A DNA stretch of 45,206 nucleotides from Bacteriovorax sp. (GCA_014378525.1 JACMNL010000024.1:1-45206), one strand, 5' to 3'; positions 33,662 through 42,454 are shown, counted from the stretch's first letter. The notes: generated by a model not told the origin, from the letters alone. Numbers and translations are program-made.

Positions 33662-34678
33662 TTAATGTTCGTAACTCTCACCAGGAATCAATGTCGTAAA
33701 GTTTGTGACATGCAGTTTTTCTTTTGCCATCTGCAGGTCCTTTAAAGGCGTATCAATTGCTTCATTCGTTAATTTAAAAGTTCCAAAATGCATTCCAATC
33801 GAATGTTTTGCGTGTAAATCCAAATGAGCAAGAACTGCTTCTTCCGGATTCATATGTTCAGATTTCATAAACCATCTCGGCTCATAAGCGCCAATAGGCA
33901 GAAGTGCTAAGTCAGGTGCTCCCATTTTCTTTTCGATTTCAGCAAAATGAGTTCCGTAAGCAGTATCACCTGCAAAATAAATTTTTTCTTTTTTAGTCTC
34001 GATATAGTAGCTACCCCAGAGAGCTTCTCTTTTATCTGTCAGAGTTCTGGCCGACCAGTGTCTTGCCTGCAGCAACGTTATTTTCATTTCAGGAGAGATG
34101 TTTACGCTGTCATTCCAGTCAAGTTCTACGACATTTTTTGCACCAAATGATTTCATTTTCTCTTCGTTTGCGAGAGGAACTATAAATTTTGGTGAAAATT
34201 TATCTTCCAGTGACTTGATTGTTTCCCTGTCCATATGATCGTAGTGATTATGAGAAATAATAACTGCATCGATTTTTGGAAGTGCTTCAAAAGCAATTCC
34301 TGGTTCGTGAACGCGTTTTGGTCCGGCAAAACTAAAAGGGCCCGCGCGTTTAGACCAGATAGGGTCGGTCAGAATATTTATACCGTCTACCTGAATAAGA
34401 AAAGTAGAGTGGTTTACAAAAGTCACAATCATTTTATTTATCGGAGCAGGGGCGGGGATTGCCTGAACAACAGGTGGCTCAACTTTATCCGGCCAGTCCT
34501 CTCCATTGCCTTCAAGTTTCCACTTCATTAAATCTAAAAAACCTTTAGGTTGAGTATCGTCCTTCGGCATGTAGAAAATCTTACCGTTGTAATGATCAGT
34601 GAGCTTGTATGCGCTCTGAGAACTGCATGACATAGAGTAAAATGCTAAAAGACATAAAAGGAATATTTTATTTTTCAT
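33662..34678 (-). CDS. MBL-fold lipoprotein hydrolase, NAPE-PLD/UlaG-like
   Basis: A 338-residue exported enzyme. The N-terminus MKNKIFLLCLLAFYSMSCSS looks like a lipoprotein signal (C18), though the lipobox is imperfect. The metal motif is ISHNHYDHMD. Next come ELDWNDS, the QARHWSARTLTD block, YFAGDTAYG, PIGAYEPRWFM and GMHFGTFKL, a set shared with the NAPE-hydrolysing phospholipase D-like and RomA/UlaG-type branch of the MBL superfamily. Members act on phospholipids, lactones or phosphodiesters, so the substrate is open. It is the last gene of the aromatic-degradation operon, 2 bases after the GST gene, perhaps a lipid-remodelling passenger. Confidence 0.82.
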   Translation of the reverse strand: MKNKIFLLCLLAFYSMSCSSQSAYKLTDHYNGKIFYMPKDDTQPKGFLDLMKWKLEGNGEDWPDKVEPPVVQAIPAPAPINKMIVTFVNHSTFLIQVDGINILTDPIWSKRAGPFSFAGPKRVHEPGIAFEALPKIDAVIISHNHYDHMDRETIKSLEDKFSPKFIVPLANEEKMKSFGAKNVVELDWNDSVNISPEMKITLLQARHWSARTLTDKREALWGSYYIETKKEKIYFAGDTAYGTHFAEIEKKMGAPDLALLPIGAYEPRWFMKSEHMNPEEAVLAHLDLHAKHSIGMHFGTFKLTNEAIDTPLKDLQMAKEKLHVTNFTTLIPGESYEH

Positions 34679-34680
34679 GA

Positions 34681-35295
34681 TTAGAATACTTTCGCTTTAA
34701 TGGCCGCTTCTCTGTTCATAAGGCGTTTCATGTATTTTTCGATTGGTGGATTACCATCTACTAAAAACTGCTGTGCACCCGGAATAACCGCTGCGAGCAT
34801 GATATCTGCAGCTGAAAAACCAGAAGATAAAATATAATCCTGCTTTGAAAGAATAGGATTTAAGGCCAGTTTGAAAATTTCACTTTGTTCAGCAACATAT
34901 TTTAATGTCTCGCCGCTTTCTTCAGGCGTTCTCATATGTGTAAACATTCTGGCAATGACACATTCAAGTGAACCAACGGAAAAGACCATCCACTTGGTGT
35001 ATTCAGCACGAAGTTTTTCATGTTCCATTTTCGGAGCGAGAATACCATGACTGTATTTGTCAGCAAGGTATATACAAACGGCCGCAGACTCAGATAAGAC
35101 AATATCTCCATCAACGATAGTGGGTACTCTTCCCATAGGATTTAGTTTTCTATATTCAGGAATATTCATTTCCCCGGCAGCTTTTTTTAGAAAATGATTT
35201 GTATAAGGCACTTTCATTTCTTCCAGTAACCATCTCACGCGGTCACTTCTGTCTTGCCAGCCCATGCAGTATAAATCGATTGGTGTTTTTGTCAT
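34681..35295 (-). CDS. glutathione S-transferase family protein
   Basis: A 204-residue GST. The N-terminal thioredoxin-like domain has IDLYCMGWQDRSDRVRWLLEE, the cis-proline loop MGRVPTIV, and DGDIVLSESAAVCIYLADKY with the ES pair that binds the glutamyl group. A helical C-terminal domain follows (about 90-200). The catalytic residue near the N-terminus could be S17 or C9, and the class is not clear. In ring-cleavage operons such proteins often act as glutathione-dependent isomerases or protect against reactive epoxides, which would suit an epoxide-forming pathway. It lies 11 bases after the secreted-protein gene. Confidence 0.88.
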   Translation of the reverse strand: MTKTPIDLYCMGWQDRSDRVRWLLEEMKVPYTNHFLKKAAGEMNIPEYRKLNPMGRVPTIVDGDIVLSESAAVCIYLADKYSHGILAPKMEHEKLRAEYTKWMVFSVGSLECVIARMFTHMRTPEESGETLKYVAEQSEIFKLALNPILSKQDYILSSGFSAADIMLAAVIPGAQQFLVDGNPPIEKYMKRLMNREAAIKAKVF

Positions 35296-35306
35296 TTTAT
35301 TGATCC

Positions 35307-35819
35307 TTAGTTGCAGATGTTGATAGTGTTTTTTCCGTTCTGATCAAAGTTCACTGCGACCATTCCGCCAATAAAACTATGGTTCTGAAGATGAGGATAA
35401 GGAAAGTTATTATCGAAGGTAAGTTCAAATCCACGGTTAGTATCTGCAGGGTTTTTGAACTTTATTGTTCCCAGCTCTTTGATTGTGATCACACCATTTT
35501 CTTCATAGGTAATTTTCAACCATGAATCATCAACCGGATGATAACTGCAGGCATCGCCACTGCAGCCTAGTAGTGCCTGTGTTGTGGATCTCATTGAAAG
35601 TGTCCCGTCGGGATTGAAGAACAACAGAACTCTAAGATAGAGATCATGATTCTCGTATTTTTCATTGAGCGGAATTTTGTAAAATTTCATGGCCGAATAA
35701 GAAAGGTTATTGCTGGCACAACTTCCATACTCGCGAGTCTGAATTATATTTTTTAAGTCGGAAGCCTGAGCTCCCGACATTATTAAAAGAAAAACAAAAA
35801 GAATTCTAGAAAATAGCAT
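35307..35819 (-). CDS. small secreted protein of unknown function
   Basis: A 170-residue protein with signal peptide MLFSRILFVFLLIMSGAQA. The mature part has four cysteines in a beta-rich sequence (GSCASNNLSY, LLGCSGDACSYHP, NICN) and no known domain. Its start overlaps the end of the aldehyde dehydrogenase gene by 14 bases, so it belongs to the aromatic operon. I do not recognise it. Confidence 0.68.
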   Translation of the reverse strand: MLFSRILFVFLLIMSGAQASDLKNIIQTREYGSCASNNLSYSAMKFYKIPLNEKYENHDLYLRVLLFFNPDGTLSMRSTTQALLGCSGDACSYHPVDDSWLKITYEENGVITIKELGTIKFKNPADTNRGFELTFDNNFPYPHLQNHSFIGGMVAVNFDQNGKNTINICN

Positions 35820-37293
35820 CTAACCACACTTTCTTTTCTCGCTCGTTACAGTCTGATTCCCAGACGTGACGAACTTCAAGATAGCTCATAATTCCTTCTG
35901 ATCCCATTTCTCTTCCAAGACCAGATTCCTTGAAACCACCGAATGGCATTCCAGGATTTAATAAATGGTACTCATTGATCCATACAGTCCCGGCCTCAAG
36001 CTGGCTTGCAACTTTGTGGGCCTTCTCTGCATCTTTAGACCAGACTGCACCAGCTAAACCGTATTTTGAATTGTTCGCAAGAGCGACACCTTCTTCAATT
36101 GTTTTGAATTTTGTGATACCAACAACCGGCCCAAAAATTTCTTCCTGGAAGATTGTATGCTTAGGAGTGATTTCGAAAGCAGTCGGCTCAATAAAAAATC
36201 CTTTGGCGAATTCACCTTCAGTCATTCTATTACCGCCGTATAATAGTTTTCCGTCTTCTGATTTTGTTTTTTCAATGAATCCTAAAATAGTCTTCATTTG
36301 TTTTTCACTTACTACCGGCCCGTAACCGGCATTTGCATCCGATGTAGGCGCGACTTTTACTTCTTTAATACGTTTTAAAAATTGCTCGATAAACTGTGGA
36401 TATATTTCTTCCTGAACTAACAGTCTTGTTCCAGAGTCACAAGCTTGTCCTGAGTGGTATAGGAATGCGTACAGGGCACCGTCAACAGCAATGGAAAGAT
36501 CAGCATCGTTTAAAACGATGTTAGCTGACTTCCCGCCAAGCTCCATAGTCGCTGTCATGATATTTGGTGCAACCGTTTTTAAAATTTCTTTACCGACCAT
36601 TGTTGAGCCAGTGAAGGCCACTTTTCTGATTTGCGGATGATTTAAAAGAGCACGCCCTGTATCAGCTCCACCAGTAATGATGTTTACTACGCCGGCAGGT
36701 ACACCACTGTCTCTGATAATTTCTGCAAGGATTGCTGCAGATGCCGGGGTTTCTTCTGCCGTCTTTAAAACAGTAGTACATCCAGTTGCTAAAACAGGAC
36801 CTAGTTTCCATCCGGCCATAACAAGAGGGAAGTTCCACGGAATGATTTGAGCACAGACACCAACGGGAGCGTATTCACGTGAGTTGATGGAAAAACCAGC
36901 ACGTGATGCTGATTCATCTTTAATATTTAATTTTAATTCGCGGGCAACCTTACTCATCACTTTAAAAAAAGCAGCAGTGTTGTGAACATCAGCTTTTGCT
37001 TTTCTAAGAGTAGAACCTGAGTCTCTGATTTCAATGTCTACAATTTCTTTCGATCGCTCTTTAATTTTTTCCGAGATTTTCAGAAGAAGATCTGCGCGGG
37101 CATCCTGAGACATATTTTTCCATTCAGGATTATAAAAAGCATTGTGGGCAGCTGTAACTGCTTCATCAATATCCTTATTTGAAGGGACATGATATTTCGC
37201 CACTTCCGCGCCGTTAGACGGGTCAAAAGATGTCTTGATAATTTTTTCTGATGAGTCTTTGAATTGTCCGTTGATGAATAATTTAATTTCCAT
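35806..37293 (-). CDS. aldehyde dehydrogenase family protein
   Basis: About 495 residues from the ATG at 37293, which has an AAGGGAAA ribosome site; a longer frame would run into paaJ. It oxidises an aldehyde to the acid with NAD(P). NAD-fold motifs are PWNFPLVMAGWKLGPVLATG and FTGSTMVGK, the catalytic glutamate lies in MELGGKSANIV and the catalytic cysteine in HSGQACDSGTR. The C-terminal EEIFGPVVG and MPFGGFKESGLGREMG are intact. In a phenylacetate operon it could oxidise a ring-opened semialdehyde (the PaaZ aldehyde-dehydrogenase step) or an arylacetaldehyde. It lacks the MaoC-like hydratase part of PaaZ, which must come from elsewhere. Confidence 0.92.
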   Translation of the reverse strand: MEIKLFINGQFKDSSEKIIKTSFDPSNGAEVAKYHVPSNKDIDEAVTAAHNAFYNPEWKNMSQDARADLLLKISEKIKERSKEIVDIEIRDSGSTLRKAKADVHNTAAFFKVMSKVARELKLNIKDESASRAGFSINSREYAPVGVCAQIIPWNFPLVMAGWKLGPVLATGCTTVLKTAEETPASAAILAEIIRDSGVPAGVVNIITGGADTGRALLNHPQIRKVAFTGSTMVGKEILKTVAPNIMTATMELGGKSANIVLNDADLSIAVDGALYAFLYHSGQACDSGTRLLVQEEIYPQFIEQFLKRIKEVKVAPTSDANAGYGPVVSEKQMKTILGFIEKTKSEDGKLLYGGNRMTEGEFAKGFFIEPTAFEITPKHTIFQEEIFGPVVGITKFKTIEEGVALANNSKYGLAGAVWSKDAEKAHKVASQLEAGTVWINEYHLLNPGMPFGGFKESGLGREMGSEGIMSYLEVRHVWESDCNEREKKVWLDAIF

Positions 37294-37310
37294 TTTGTTT
37301 TCCCTTATGA

Positions 37311-38507
37311 CTAACAGTTTTTGAAACTGACTGCGATACCCTGGCCGACACCGATACACATTGTCGCCAGACCTTCTTTAATATTTTTATTTTTCTGCAT
37401 CTGGTGAGCAAGAGTCGTTACGATTCTTGTTCCTGAACTTCCAAGTGCATGACCAATAGCGATCGCTCCACCGTTAAGATTTACTTTTGAAGGATCGAGT
37501 TCAAGTCCTTTGATACAACCTAGTGATTGAGCGGCGAAAGCCTCGTTCAATTCAATAGCATCAAAGTCTGTAATTTTTTTGTTATATCTTTTTAATAATG
37601 TTTGAACTGCGGCCACTGGTCCGATTCCCATTACATTCGGATGTACACCTCGAGTCGCTGCTCCTGTTACTTCCATCATTGGAGTCAGGTTATGTTTTTT
37701 CATGAACTCTTCGCTCACGAGTAAAACTGCAGAAGCACCATCGTTCATCGGGCTTGAGTTCCCGGCCGTAACTGATCCATCTTTTCTGAAAACCGGTTTT
37801 AACTTCGCCAGAGCTTCCATTGTTGAATCAGCTCTAGGGCATTCGTCTTTCGCGAATGTAAAAGATTCTTTTTTTCCTTCGATAGTGTAGGGAAGAACTT
37901 CATCGCTGAAATCTCCTCTGTCCCACGCAGCAACAGCTTTTTTATGAGAGTTTACAGCGAACTGGTCTTGTTCTTCACGCGAAATTTTATAAAGTGTGGC
38001 CACTTCTTCAGCGGTTTCACCCATTGTATAAAGCGGAAACATTTTTTCCATCTTAGGATTTGGAAATCTCCATCCTAGTGATGTATCGAACATTTTCTGG
38101 TCGCGCGCGAATGAGTCCGAAGCTTTGCTTAAAACATAAGGAGCGCGGGTCATACTTTCGGCACCACCGATGATTAAACAATCCGCCACACCCGATTGAA
38201 TGCGTGCGTACCCGTCAATGAGAGCATCAAGAGATGATCCACAAAGGCGGTTGATCGTTGAACCCGGTACGTCCATTGGTAGACCAGCTAAGATCACGGC
38301 CATGCGGGCAACGTTTCTGTTGTCTTCACCGGCCTGATTCGCGCAACCAACTATAACATCGTCGATTAACATCGGATCAAATTTAATTGTATTTTTAATG
38401 TCTGATAAAACGTGGGCAAGTAAATCATCAACTCTTACCGAAGATAATTTTCCGTTGATTTTACCGATGGCAGTTCTTTTCGCGTAAGCGATAAATGTTC
38501 TTTTCAT
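37311..38507 (-). CDS. paaJ: 3-oxoadipyl-CoA thiolase-like acyltransferase
   Basis: A 398-residue thiolase that releases acetyl-CoA from 3-oxoacyl-CoA. The block GCANQAGEDNRNVARMA followed by LAGLP is characteristic of PcaF/PaaJ 3-oxoadipyl-CoA thiolases. The nucleophilic cysteine is in INRLCGSSLDA, the histidine in GHALGSSGTR and the second cysteine in CIGVGQG. Its start overlaps the stop of the second paaH part by 4 bases (ATGA). Position and motifs suit the last step of phenylacetate degradation. FadA/AtoB-type activity is less likely, given the CANQAGEDNRN block. Confidence 0.92.
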   Translation of the reverse strand: MKRTFIAYAKRTAIGKINGKLSSVRVDDLLAHVLSDIKNTIKFDPMLIDDVIVGCANQAGEDNRNVARMAVILAGLPMDVPGSTINRLCGSSLDALIDGYARIQSGVADCLIIGGAESMTRAPYVLSKASDSFARDQKMFDTSLGWRFPNPKMEKMFPLYTMGETAEEVATLYKISREEQDQFAVNSHKKAVAAWDRGDFSDEVLPYTIEGKKESFTFAKDECPRADSTMEALAKLKPVFRKDGSVTAGNSSPMNDGASAVLLVSEEFMKKHNLTPMMEVTGAATRGVHPNVMGIGPVAAVQTLLKRYNKKITDFDAIELNEAFAAQSLGCIKGLELDPSKVNLNGGAIAIGHALGSSGTRIVTTLAHQMQKNKNIKEGLATMCIGVGQGIAVSFKNC

Positions 38508-39166
38508 ATATTTTTTCCTGTCATTTTAAGTTCACGTGAAAGTCTGTAGCGCGGGTCTTCAGTAATTTCTGAATACTCAGTCAGTAAATCGACGATGTTT
38601 TTAGTTCCGATTTTTTGTCCCCATTCAATAGGACCTAGCGGGTAGTTCACACCATTTTTCATGGCAAGATCGATGGCCTCAGGTGTCGCGAGGTTTTCTT
38701 CAAGTGCGAAGTAGGCTTCATTCACAATCATCGAGATCACTCTCGGGTAATGAAACCCAAGTTTTAAATCTGTATGCTCGACACCGTGACGTTCAATACT
38801 TTTTAAGAATTCCAGAATCTGTTGTTTTGTTTTTTCTGACTTCGTTGAGTATTCAATTGCTGCCGTCGGTGAATAAAATAAAAGAGAAAGAGCACCAGTG
38901 ACTTGCGGGCAGCTTTTAAAAACCATTTCTCCCCAGGCCAGTGTCAGGTCCGTGATGATTTCTGCTTTTGTCGTTTTTGCGAGTTCTTTTAAAAGTGTAA
39001 TTTTCTTTTTTGTTCTTAGAGCTGAAAGATCGAATACGAGATCGTAAGTTTTAAAAGAGGCCAGTGCATCTTCAACTGAACGCGTTTCATGATGAGCAGC
39101 GATCTGCTCATACAACGGATGATTTGTTTCAATGATAACCAGAGTGTTTAATGATGTATCATTCAT
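38504..39166 (-). CDS. 3-hydroxyacyl-CoA dehydrogenase, C-terminal half (PaaH part 2)
   Basis: A protein of about 220 residues. The start at 39166 has AGGAT upstream; a longer frame would read into paaH part 1. Its second half (FHYPRVISMIVNEAYFALEENLATPEAIDLAMKNGVNYPLGPIEWG) is the 3HCDH C-terminal domain (PF00725). The first 90 residues look like a worn Rossmann fold without the GxGxxG loop (TLVIIETN, YDLVFDLSAL). PaaH of Escherichia coli is about 475 residues with two such C-terminal domains, and part 1 plus part 2 give about that. It overlaps part 1 by 8 bases (ATGAATGA), in another frame. It probably pairs with part 1 as a separate chain. Confidence 0.85.
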   Translation of the reverse strand: MNDTSLNTLVIIETNHPLYEQIAAHHETRSVEDALASFKTYDLVFDLSALRTKKKITLLKELAKTTKAEIITDLTLAWGEMVFKSCPQVTGALSLLFYSPTAAIEYSTKSEKTKQQILEFLKSIERHGVEHTDLKLGFHYPRVISMIVNEAYFALEENLATPEAIDLAMKNGVNYPLGPIEWGQKIGTKNIVDLLTEYSEITEDPRYRLSRELKMTGKNI

Positions 39167-40022
39167 AAATATAAAATCCTTTTTTGCTCTTTCTGCCGAA
39201 ACGTTTTGCATCCACCATTTCTTTTTGCAGACGGTGAGGCTTGAAGCGTGGTTCGTCGAAGAAAGCTCTATAGACGGATTCCGTTACACTCAGGTTGACG
39301 TCGATGCCGATCAAGTCCATTAATTCAAAGGGCCCCATTTTAAAGCCACCAACTTCTCTGATCACCTGATCCACTTCTTTTATTTTCTCGAGATCATAAG
39401 TTTCAACAGCACGAAGGGACTCGCCGTAAAAATTGCGGGCAACGCGGTTGACGATAAATCCAGGAGCATCGTTGCACTCACAGGCCACTTTCCCGCGGGC
39501 ATTGAACCACATGTAGAGTTTGTGAGACATTTCTTTGTCTGTTTCAAGTCCGTTGATTACTTCCACCAGTTTCATGATAGTCGCCGGATTAAAAAAGTGC
39601 AGACCTAAAAATTTATTTTTTCTTTTATCAGATAAATCTTTTGCAAGTTCAGTAATAGGGAACGATGAAGTGTTCGAAGCAATGATTGAACGAGCACTCA
39701 AAATCTCATCGAGTTTTTTGAAAAGTTCTTTTTTAACTTCTTTATCTTCAATGATCGCTTCGATAACGAGATCTGCTTCAGGATTGATTTTCTCCAGATG
39801 CTTTACATGAATATTCTGCTTAAAGTTTGCGACATCGGCCGACTGCAGTTTTCCTTTTGCCAGAAGCCCGTCAAGATTTTCGAAAATTTTGGCGTGACTC
39901 TTTAGTGCAAATTCATAATTGCTGTCGACCATTTCTACAGCAACTTTTTGCTGCAGGAACCACTGGGCAATTCCTTGTCCCATGGTTCCTGTTCCGATCA
40001 CTACGACATTCTTAATTTCCAT
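39159..40022 (-). CDS. paaH: 3-hydroxyacyl-CoA dehydrogenase, catalytic part (PaaH part 1)
   Basis: A 287-residue dehydrogenase that oxidises 3-hydroxyadipyl-CoA (or similar) with NAD. The Rossmann loop is VVVIGTGTMGQGIAQWF; the substrate-binding block is IIASNTSSFPITELA; the catalytic histidine and glutamate region is FLGLHFFNPATIMKLVEVI; and the C-terminal 3HCDH domain has DAPGFIVNRVARNFYGESLR and GFKMGPFELMDLIG. The protein ends in GRKSKKGFYIYE, the normal end of a single-domain 3-hydroxybutyryl-CoA dehydrogenase. It is followed by the overlapping second part. Confidence 0.92.
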   Translation of the reverse strand: MEIKNVVVIGTGTMGQGIAQWFLQQKVAVEMVDSNYEFALKSHAKIFENLDGLLAKGKLQSADVANFKQNIHVKHLEKINPEADLVIEAIIEDKEVKKELFKKLDEILSARSIIASNTSSFPITELAKDLSDKRKNKFLGLHFFNPATIMKLVEVINGLETDKEMSHKLYMWFNARGKVACECNDAPGFIVNRVARNFYGESLRAVETYDLEKIKEVDQVIREVGGFKMGPFELMDLIGIDVNLSVTESVYRAFFDEPRFKPHRLQKEMVDAKRFGRKSKKGFYIYE

Positions 40023-40030
40023 TAAATACC

Positions 40031-40867
40031 TTAATGTTTTTTTGCTTCTCTTTTCGGTTGGTCTTCTTCTTTGTACTCAGGAAGAACTAATCCTGCTTCA
40101 GCACACATATCTTCAATTTCTTTTACGAAGACAGCGCGGATTTCTCCGTTCGTTCTTTGTTTTAAACCTAGGTTTACGTAAAGATCGTTTGTTGCTCCTT
40201 GAGTTGAACCAAAAATATTCATCACTCGCGGCCACCAAAGGTTTAAACGTTCTTGTAAGAATTTCTTCTGCTCTGGATCTTTAGACATAATACGAACCCA
40301 CTTATCTCCGTGAGCAAGATGCATAACTTCTTCTTTGTAAATTCCTTCGATTGCTTTCTTCCATGGCATATAGCTTGAGTTGAAAGTATCCTGCAACTGG
40401 TGTCCTGCCGCTCTATCCATTAAAAAGTTGAATAGGATATAGTCAGTCCAGTACTTGATATCGTAGTAAAAAATATTTACACGGTAATCGTCTTTTATTC
40501 TTTTGAATCCGATGTTGATCTGGTCTTCTTCAAGTTTATATCCGAGGTCAACTTTAGAAATATGTTCTGCTGTGTTTTGTCCCAATTCATCTAATAAACG
40601 GTAGATCACAGAAGCATGTCTCATTTCATCTTTTACCATTTGAGCAACTAAAACTTTTTCCTGAAGAGTTGGAGCTTTCTCAATGTATGGCATGTAACCA
40701 AGAGCTCCAGAGTATTCTGAATCGCCTTGCATCCACAGTAGGTTTAATAAATGCTTGCGGTAAAACGCAGGCATGTCAGCAGAGTCTGCTTCAAATGTTT
40801 TTCCGTTTTTAATGTCTTTGAAGAGTTGTAGTTCTTCTGGTCCGTAAGTGTGAGCAGTAGTTGTCAT
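40031..40867 (-). CDS. PaaA-like diiron oxygenase subunit
   Basis: A protein of 278 residues; the start at 40867 follows a strong AAGGAGA site. It belongs to the PaaA/PaaC family (PF05138). From memory it aligns with E. coli PaaA, the catalytic subunit of the phenylacetyl-CoA 1,2-epoxidase: APTLQEKVLVAQMVKDEMRH matches the block around the ExxH ligands, and later KEEVMH and LWWPRVMNIFG match as well. The diiron ligands look present: E51, E81, H84, D142, E180 and H183. It would activate oxygen and epoxidise the ring of aryl-acetyl-CoA. Partners PaaB, C, D and E are absent from this operon, so either they are elsewhere or this is a diverged, stand-alone enzyme. Confidence 0.85.
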   Translation of the reverse strand: MTTTAHTYGPEELQLFKDIKNGKTFEADSADMPAFYRKHLLNLLWMQGDSEYSGALGYMPYIEKAPTLQEKVLVAQMVKDEMRHASVIYRLLDELGQNTAEHISKVDLGYKLEEDQINIGFKRIKDDYRVNIFYYDIKYWTDYILFNFLMDRAAGHQLQDTFNSSYMPWKKAIEGIYKEEVMHLAHGDKWVRIMSKDPEQKKFLQERLNLWWPRVMNIFGSTQGATNDLYVNLGLKQRTNGEIRAVFVKEIEDMCAEAGLVLPEYKEEDQPKREAKKH

Positions 40868-40883
40868 ATATTTCTCCTTAAAA

Positions 40884-41669
40884 TTAATTCCCTGTAAAAA
40901 TCGGTTGGCGTTTTGCAAGAAAGGCCGAAAGCCCTTCTTTGTAATCAGCACTGTTTCCTAAAAAACGTTGTGCATATGTTTCACGTTCTAGTGACTGATT
41001 GTAATCAGAATCCAGTGCCGCTTTGATATTCTTCTTAATCATTTCAGTCGAAAGAGGAGAGAGTTTGTTAATCGCCATCGCATACTCAAGTGCTTTAGCA
41101 ACAGCATCTTCACTAAGTGCATTGATTAAACCTGCTGTATGAAGTTCTTCCGATGTAAGTGCTTCACCCATCAAAAAGAATTCCATCGTCTTCTGGTATC
41201 CAAGAGCACGTGAAAAAATATAAGTTGATCCGGCATCAGGAGCGAGTCCTAATTTACTGAAGGCCCCGACAAATTTCACAGCAGGCCTGCTCACAATCAT
41301 ATCGCAGGCAATTGCCACTGAAATTCCGGCACCCGCACAAACACCGTTAACGGCAGCGATCACAATTTTTTTAGAATCGCGGATAGCTGTCACAAGCGGG
41401 TTCCATTCAGTCTGCAGAGTGTGACCTAAATCAATTGTTCCTTCTGTCGCCTGAACACTTCTGTCATTCAAATCCTGTCCCGTACAAAATGCTTTTCCTG
41501 CACCGGTAAGAACGATGGAGTTAACAGCAGCACTTTTGTTGGCTTCACGAATTGCCTGCACAACTTCCATCTTCGCTTCGGCGTTTAGAGCGTTGTAAAG
41601 CTCAGGTCGATTCATTGTGATCGTCGCTGTTCTGTTTTCTTCTGCATATGTAATAAATTTAAACGGCAT
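40884..41669 (-). CDS. paaG: PaaG-type enoyl-CoA isomerase/hydratase
   Basis: A 261-residue crotonase-fold protein. GKAFCTGQDLNDR (around 65-77) is the signature of PaaG, the ring-1,2-epoxyphenylacetyl-CoA isomerase that forms the oxepin. VNGVCAGAGISVAIACD forms the oxyanion hole and AFSKLGLAPDAGSTY follows. The C-terminal YKEGLSAFLAKRQPIFTG is close to the end of known PaaG. It is separated from paaF by one base and from the PaaA-like gene by 16 bases, as expected for a shared pathway. Confidence 0.9.
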   Translation of the reverse strand: MPFKFITYAEENRTATITMNRPELYNALNAEAKMEVVQAIREANKSAAVNSIVLTGAGKAFCTGQDLNDRSVQATEGTIDLGHTLQTEWNPLVTAIRDSKKIVIAAVNGVCAGAGISVAIACDMIVSRPAVKFVGAFSKLGLAPDAGSTYIFSRALGYQKTMEFFLMGEALTSEELHTAGLINALSEDAVAKALEYAMAINKLSPLSTEMIKKNIKAALDSDYNQSLERETYAQRFLGNSADYKEGLSAFLAKRQPIFTGN

Positions 41670-42449
41670 TTAGTTTCCTTTGTAATCCGGATCTCTTTTT
41701 TCCATGAACGCTTTCATTCCTTCTTTTTGATCCATTGATGAAAAAGTTAAATAAAAATTTCTACGTTCAAAATCCATTCCGTCTTTCAACGTCATTTCAA
41801 AAGATTTGTTAACGGCCTCTTTCGCTAAACGAACTGCAATCGGAGCACGGTTGGAAATTGTTTTGGCAATTTCAAAAGTCTCCTGCATAACTGTCTGGGC
41901 CGGAACAACTTTCGCAACCAGACCCCAGTCGTAAGCAGTATCAGCATCGATCATGTCGCCGGTTAAAACCATCAGCATTGCTTTTGATTTTCCGATGGCA
42001 CGGGTTAAGCGTTGAGTTCCACCAGCTCCAGGAATAGTTCCGATTTTAATTTCCGGTTGAGAAAATTTTGCATCGTCACCTGCGATGATAAGATCACAAG
42101 ACATAGCAAGCTCACATCCGCCACCAAGAGCGAAGCCATTAACGGCCGCGATGATTGGTTTAGTGATGAGCTTTAACATCTCCCATGTGCGGAATCTGTT
42201 TTCGTTGATGTTGTCGATGGGAGTTGCTGTCGCCATCTGGCCGATATCCGCTCCTGCTGCAAAAGCGCGTTCACTACCGGTTAAGATAATGACTCGCACT
42301 TCAGGATTTTTATCAAGTGCAGTCATGCACTCGACAAGTTCTTCCATCAGGTTCGTTGAAAGCGCATTTAAAACTTTCGGACGATTGAGTTTCACCAGAG
42401 CAATGTGCTGGTGATTTTTATAAGGGTATTCTAATAAAATGTTTTCCAT
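41670..42449 (-). CDS. paaF: PaaF-type enoyl-CoA hydratase
   Basis: A 259-residue crotonase-fold hydratase. LNRPKVLNALSTNLMEEL and ERAFAAGADIGQMA form the CoA-binding region; NGFALGGGCELAMSCDLIIA gives the oxyanion hole; and the catalytic glutamates are in QPEIKIGTIPGAGGTQRL. It would hydrate 2,3-dehydroadipyl-CoA to 3-hydroxyadipyl-CoA. General fatty-acid crotonases share most of these residues, so the exact role depends on the operon. It sits second in the operon, with one base to paaG. Confidence 0.88.
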   Translation of the reverse strand: MENILLEYPYKNHQHIALVKLNRPKVLNALSTNLMEELVECMTALDKNPEVRVIILTGSERAFAAGADIGQMATATPIDNINENRFRTWEMLKLITKPIIAAVNGFALGGGCELAMSCDLIIAGDDAKFSQPEIKIGTIPGAGGTQRLTRAIGKSKAMLMVLTGDMIDADTAYDWGLVAKVVPAQTVMQETFEIAKTISNRAPIAVRLAKEAVNKSFEMTLKDGMDFERRNFYLTFSSMDQKEGMKAFMEKRDPDYKGN

Positions 42450-42454
42450 TTTAA

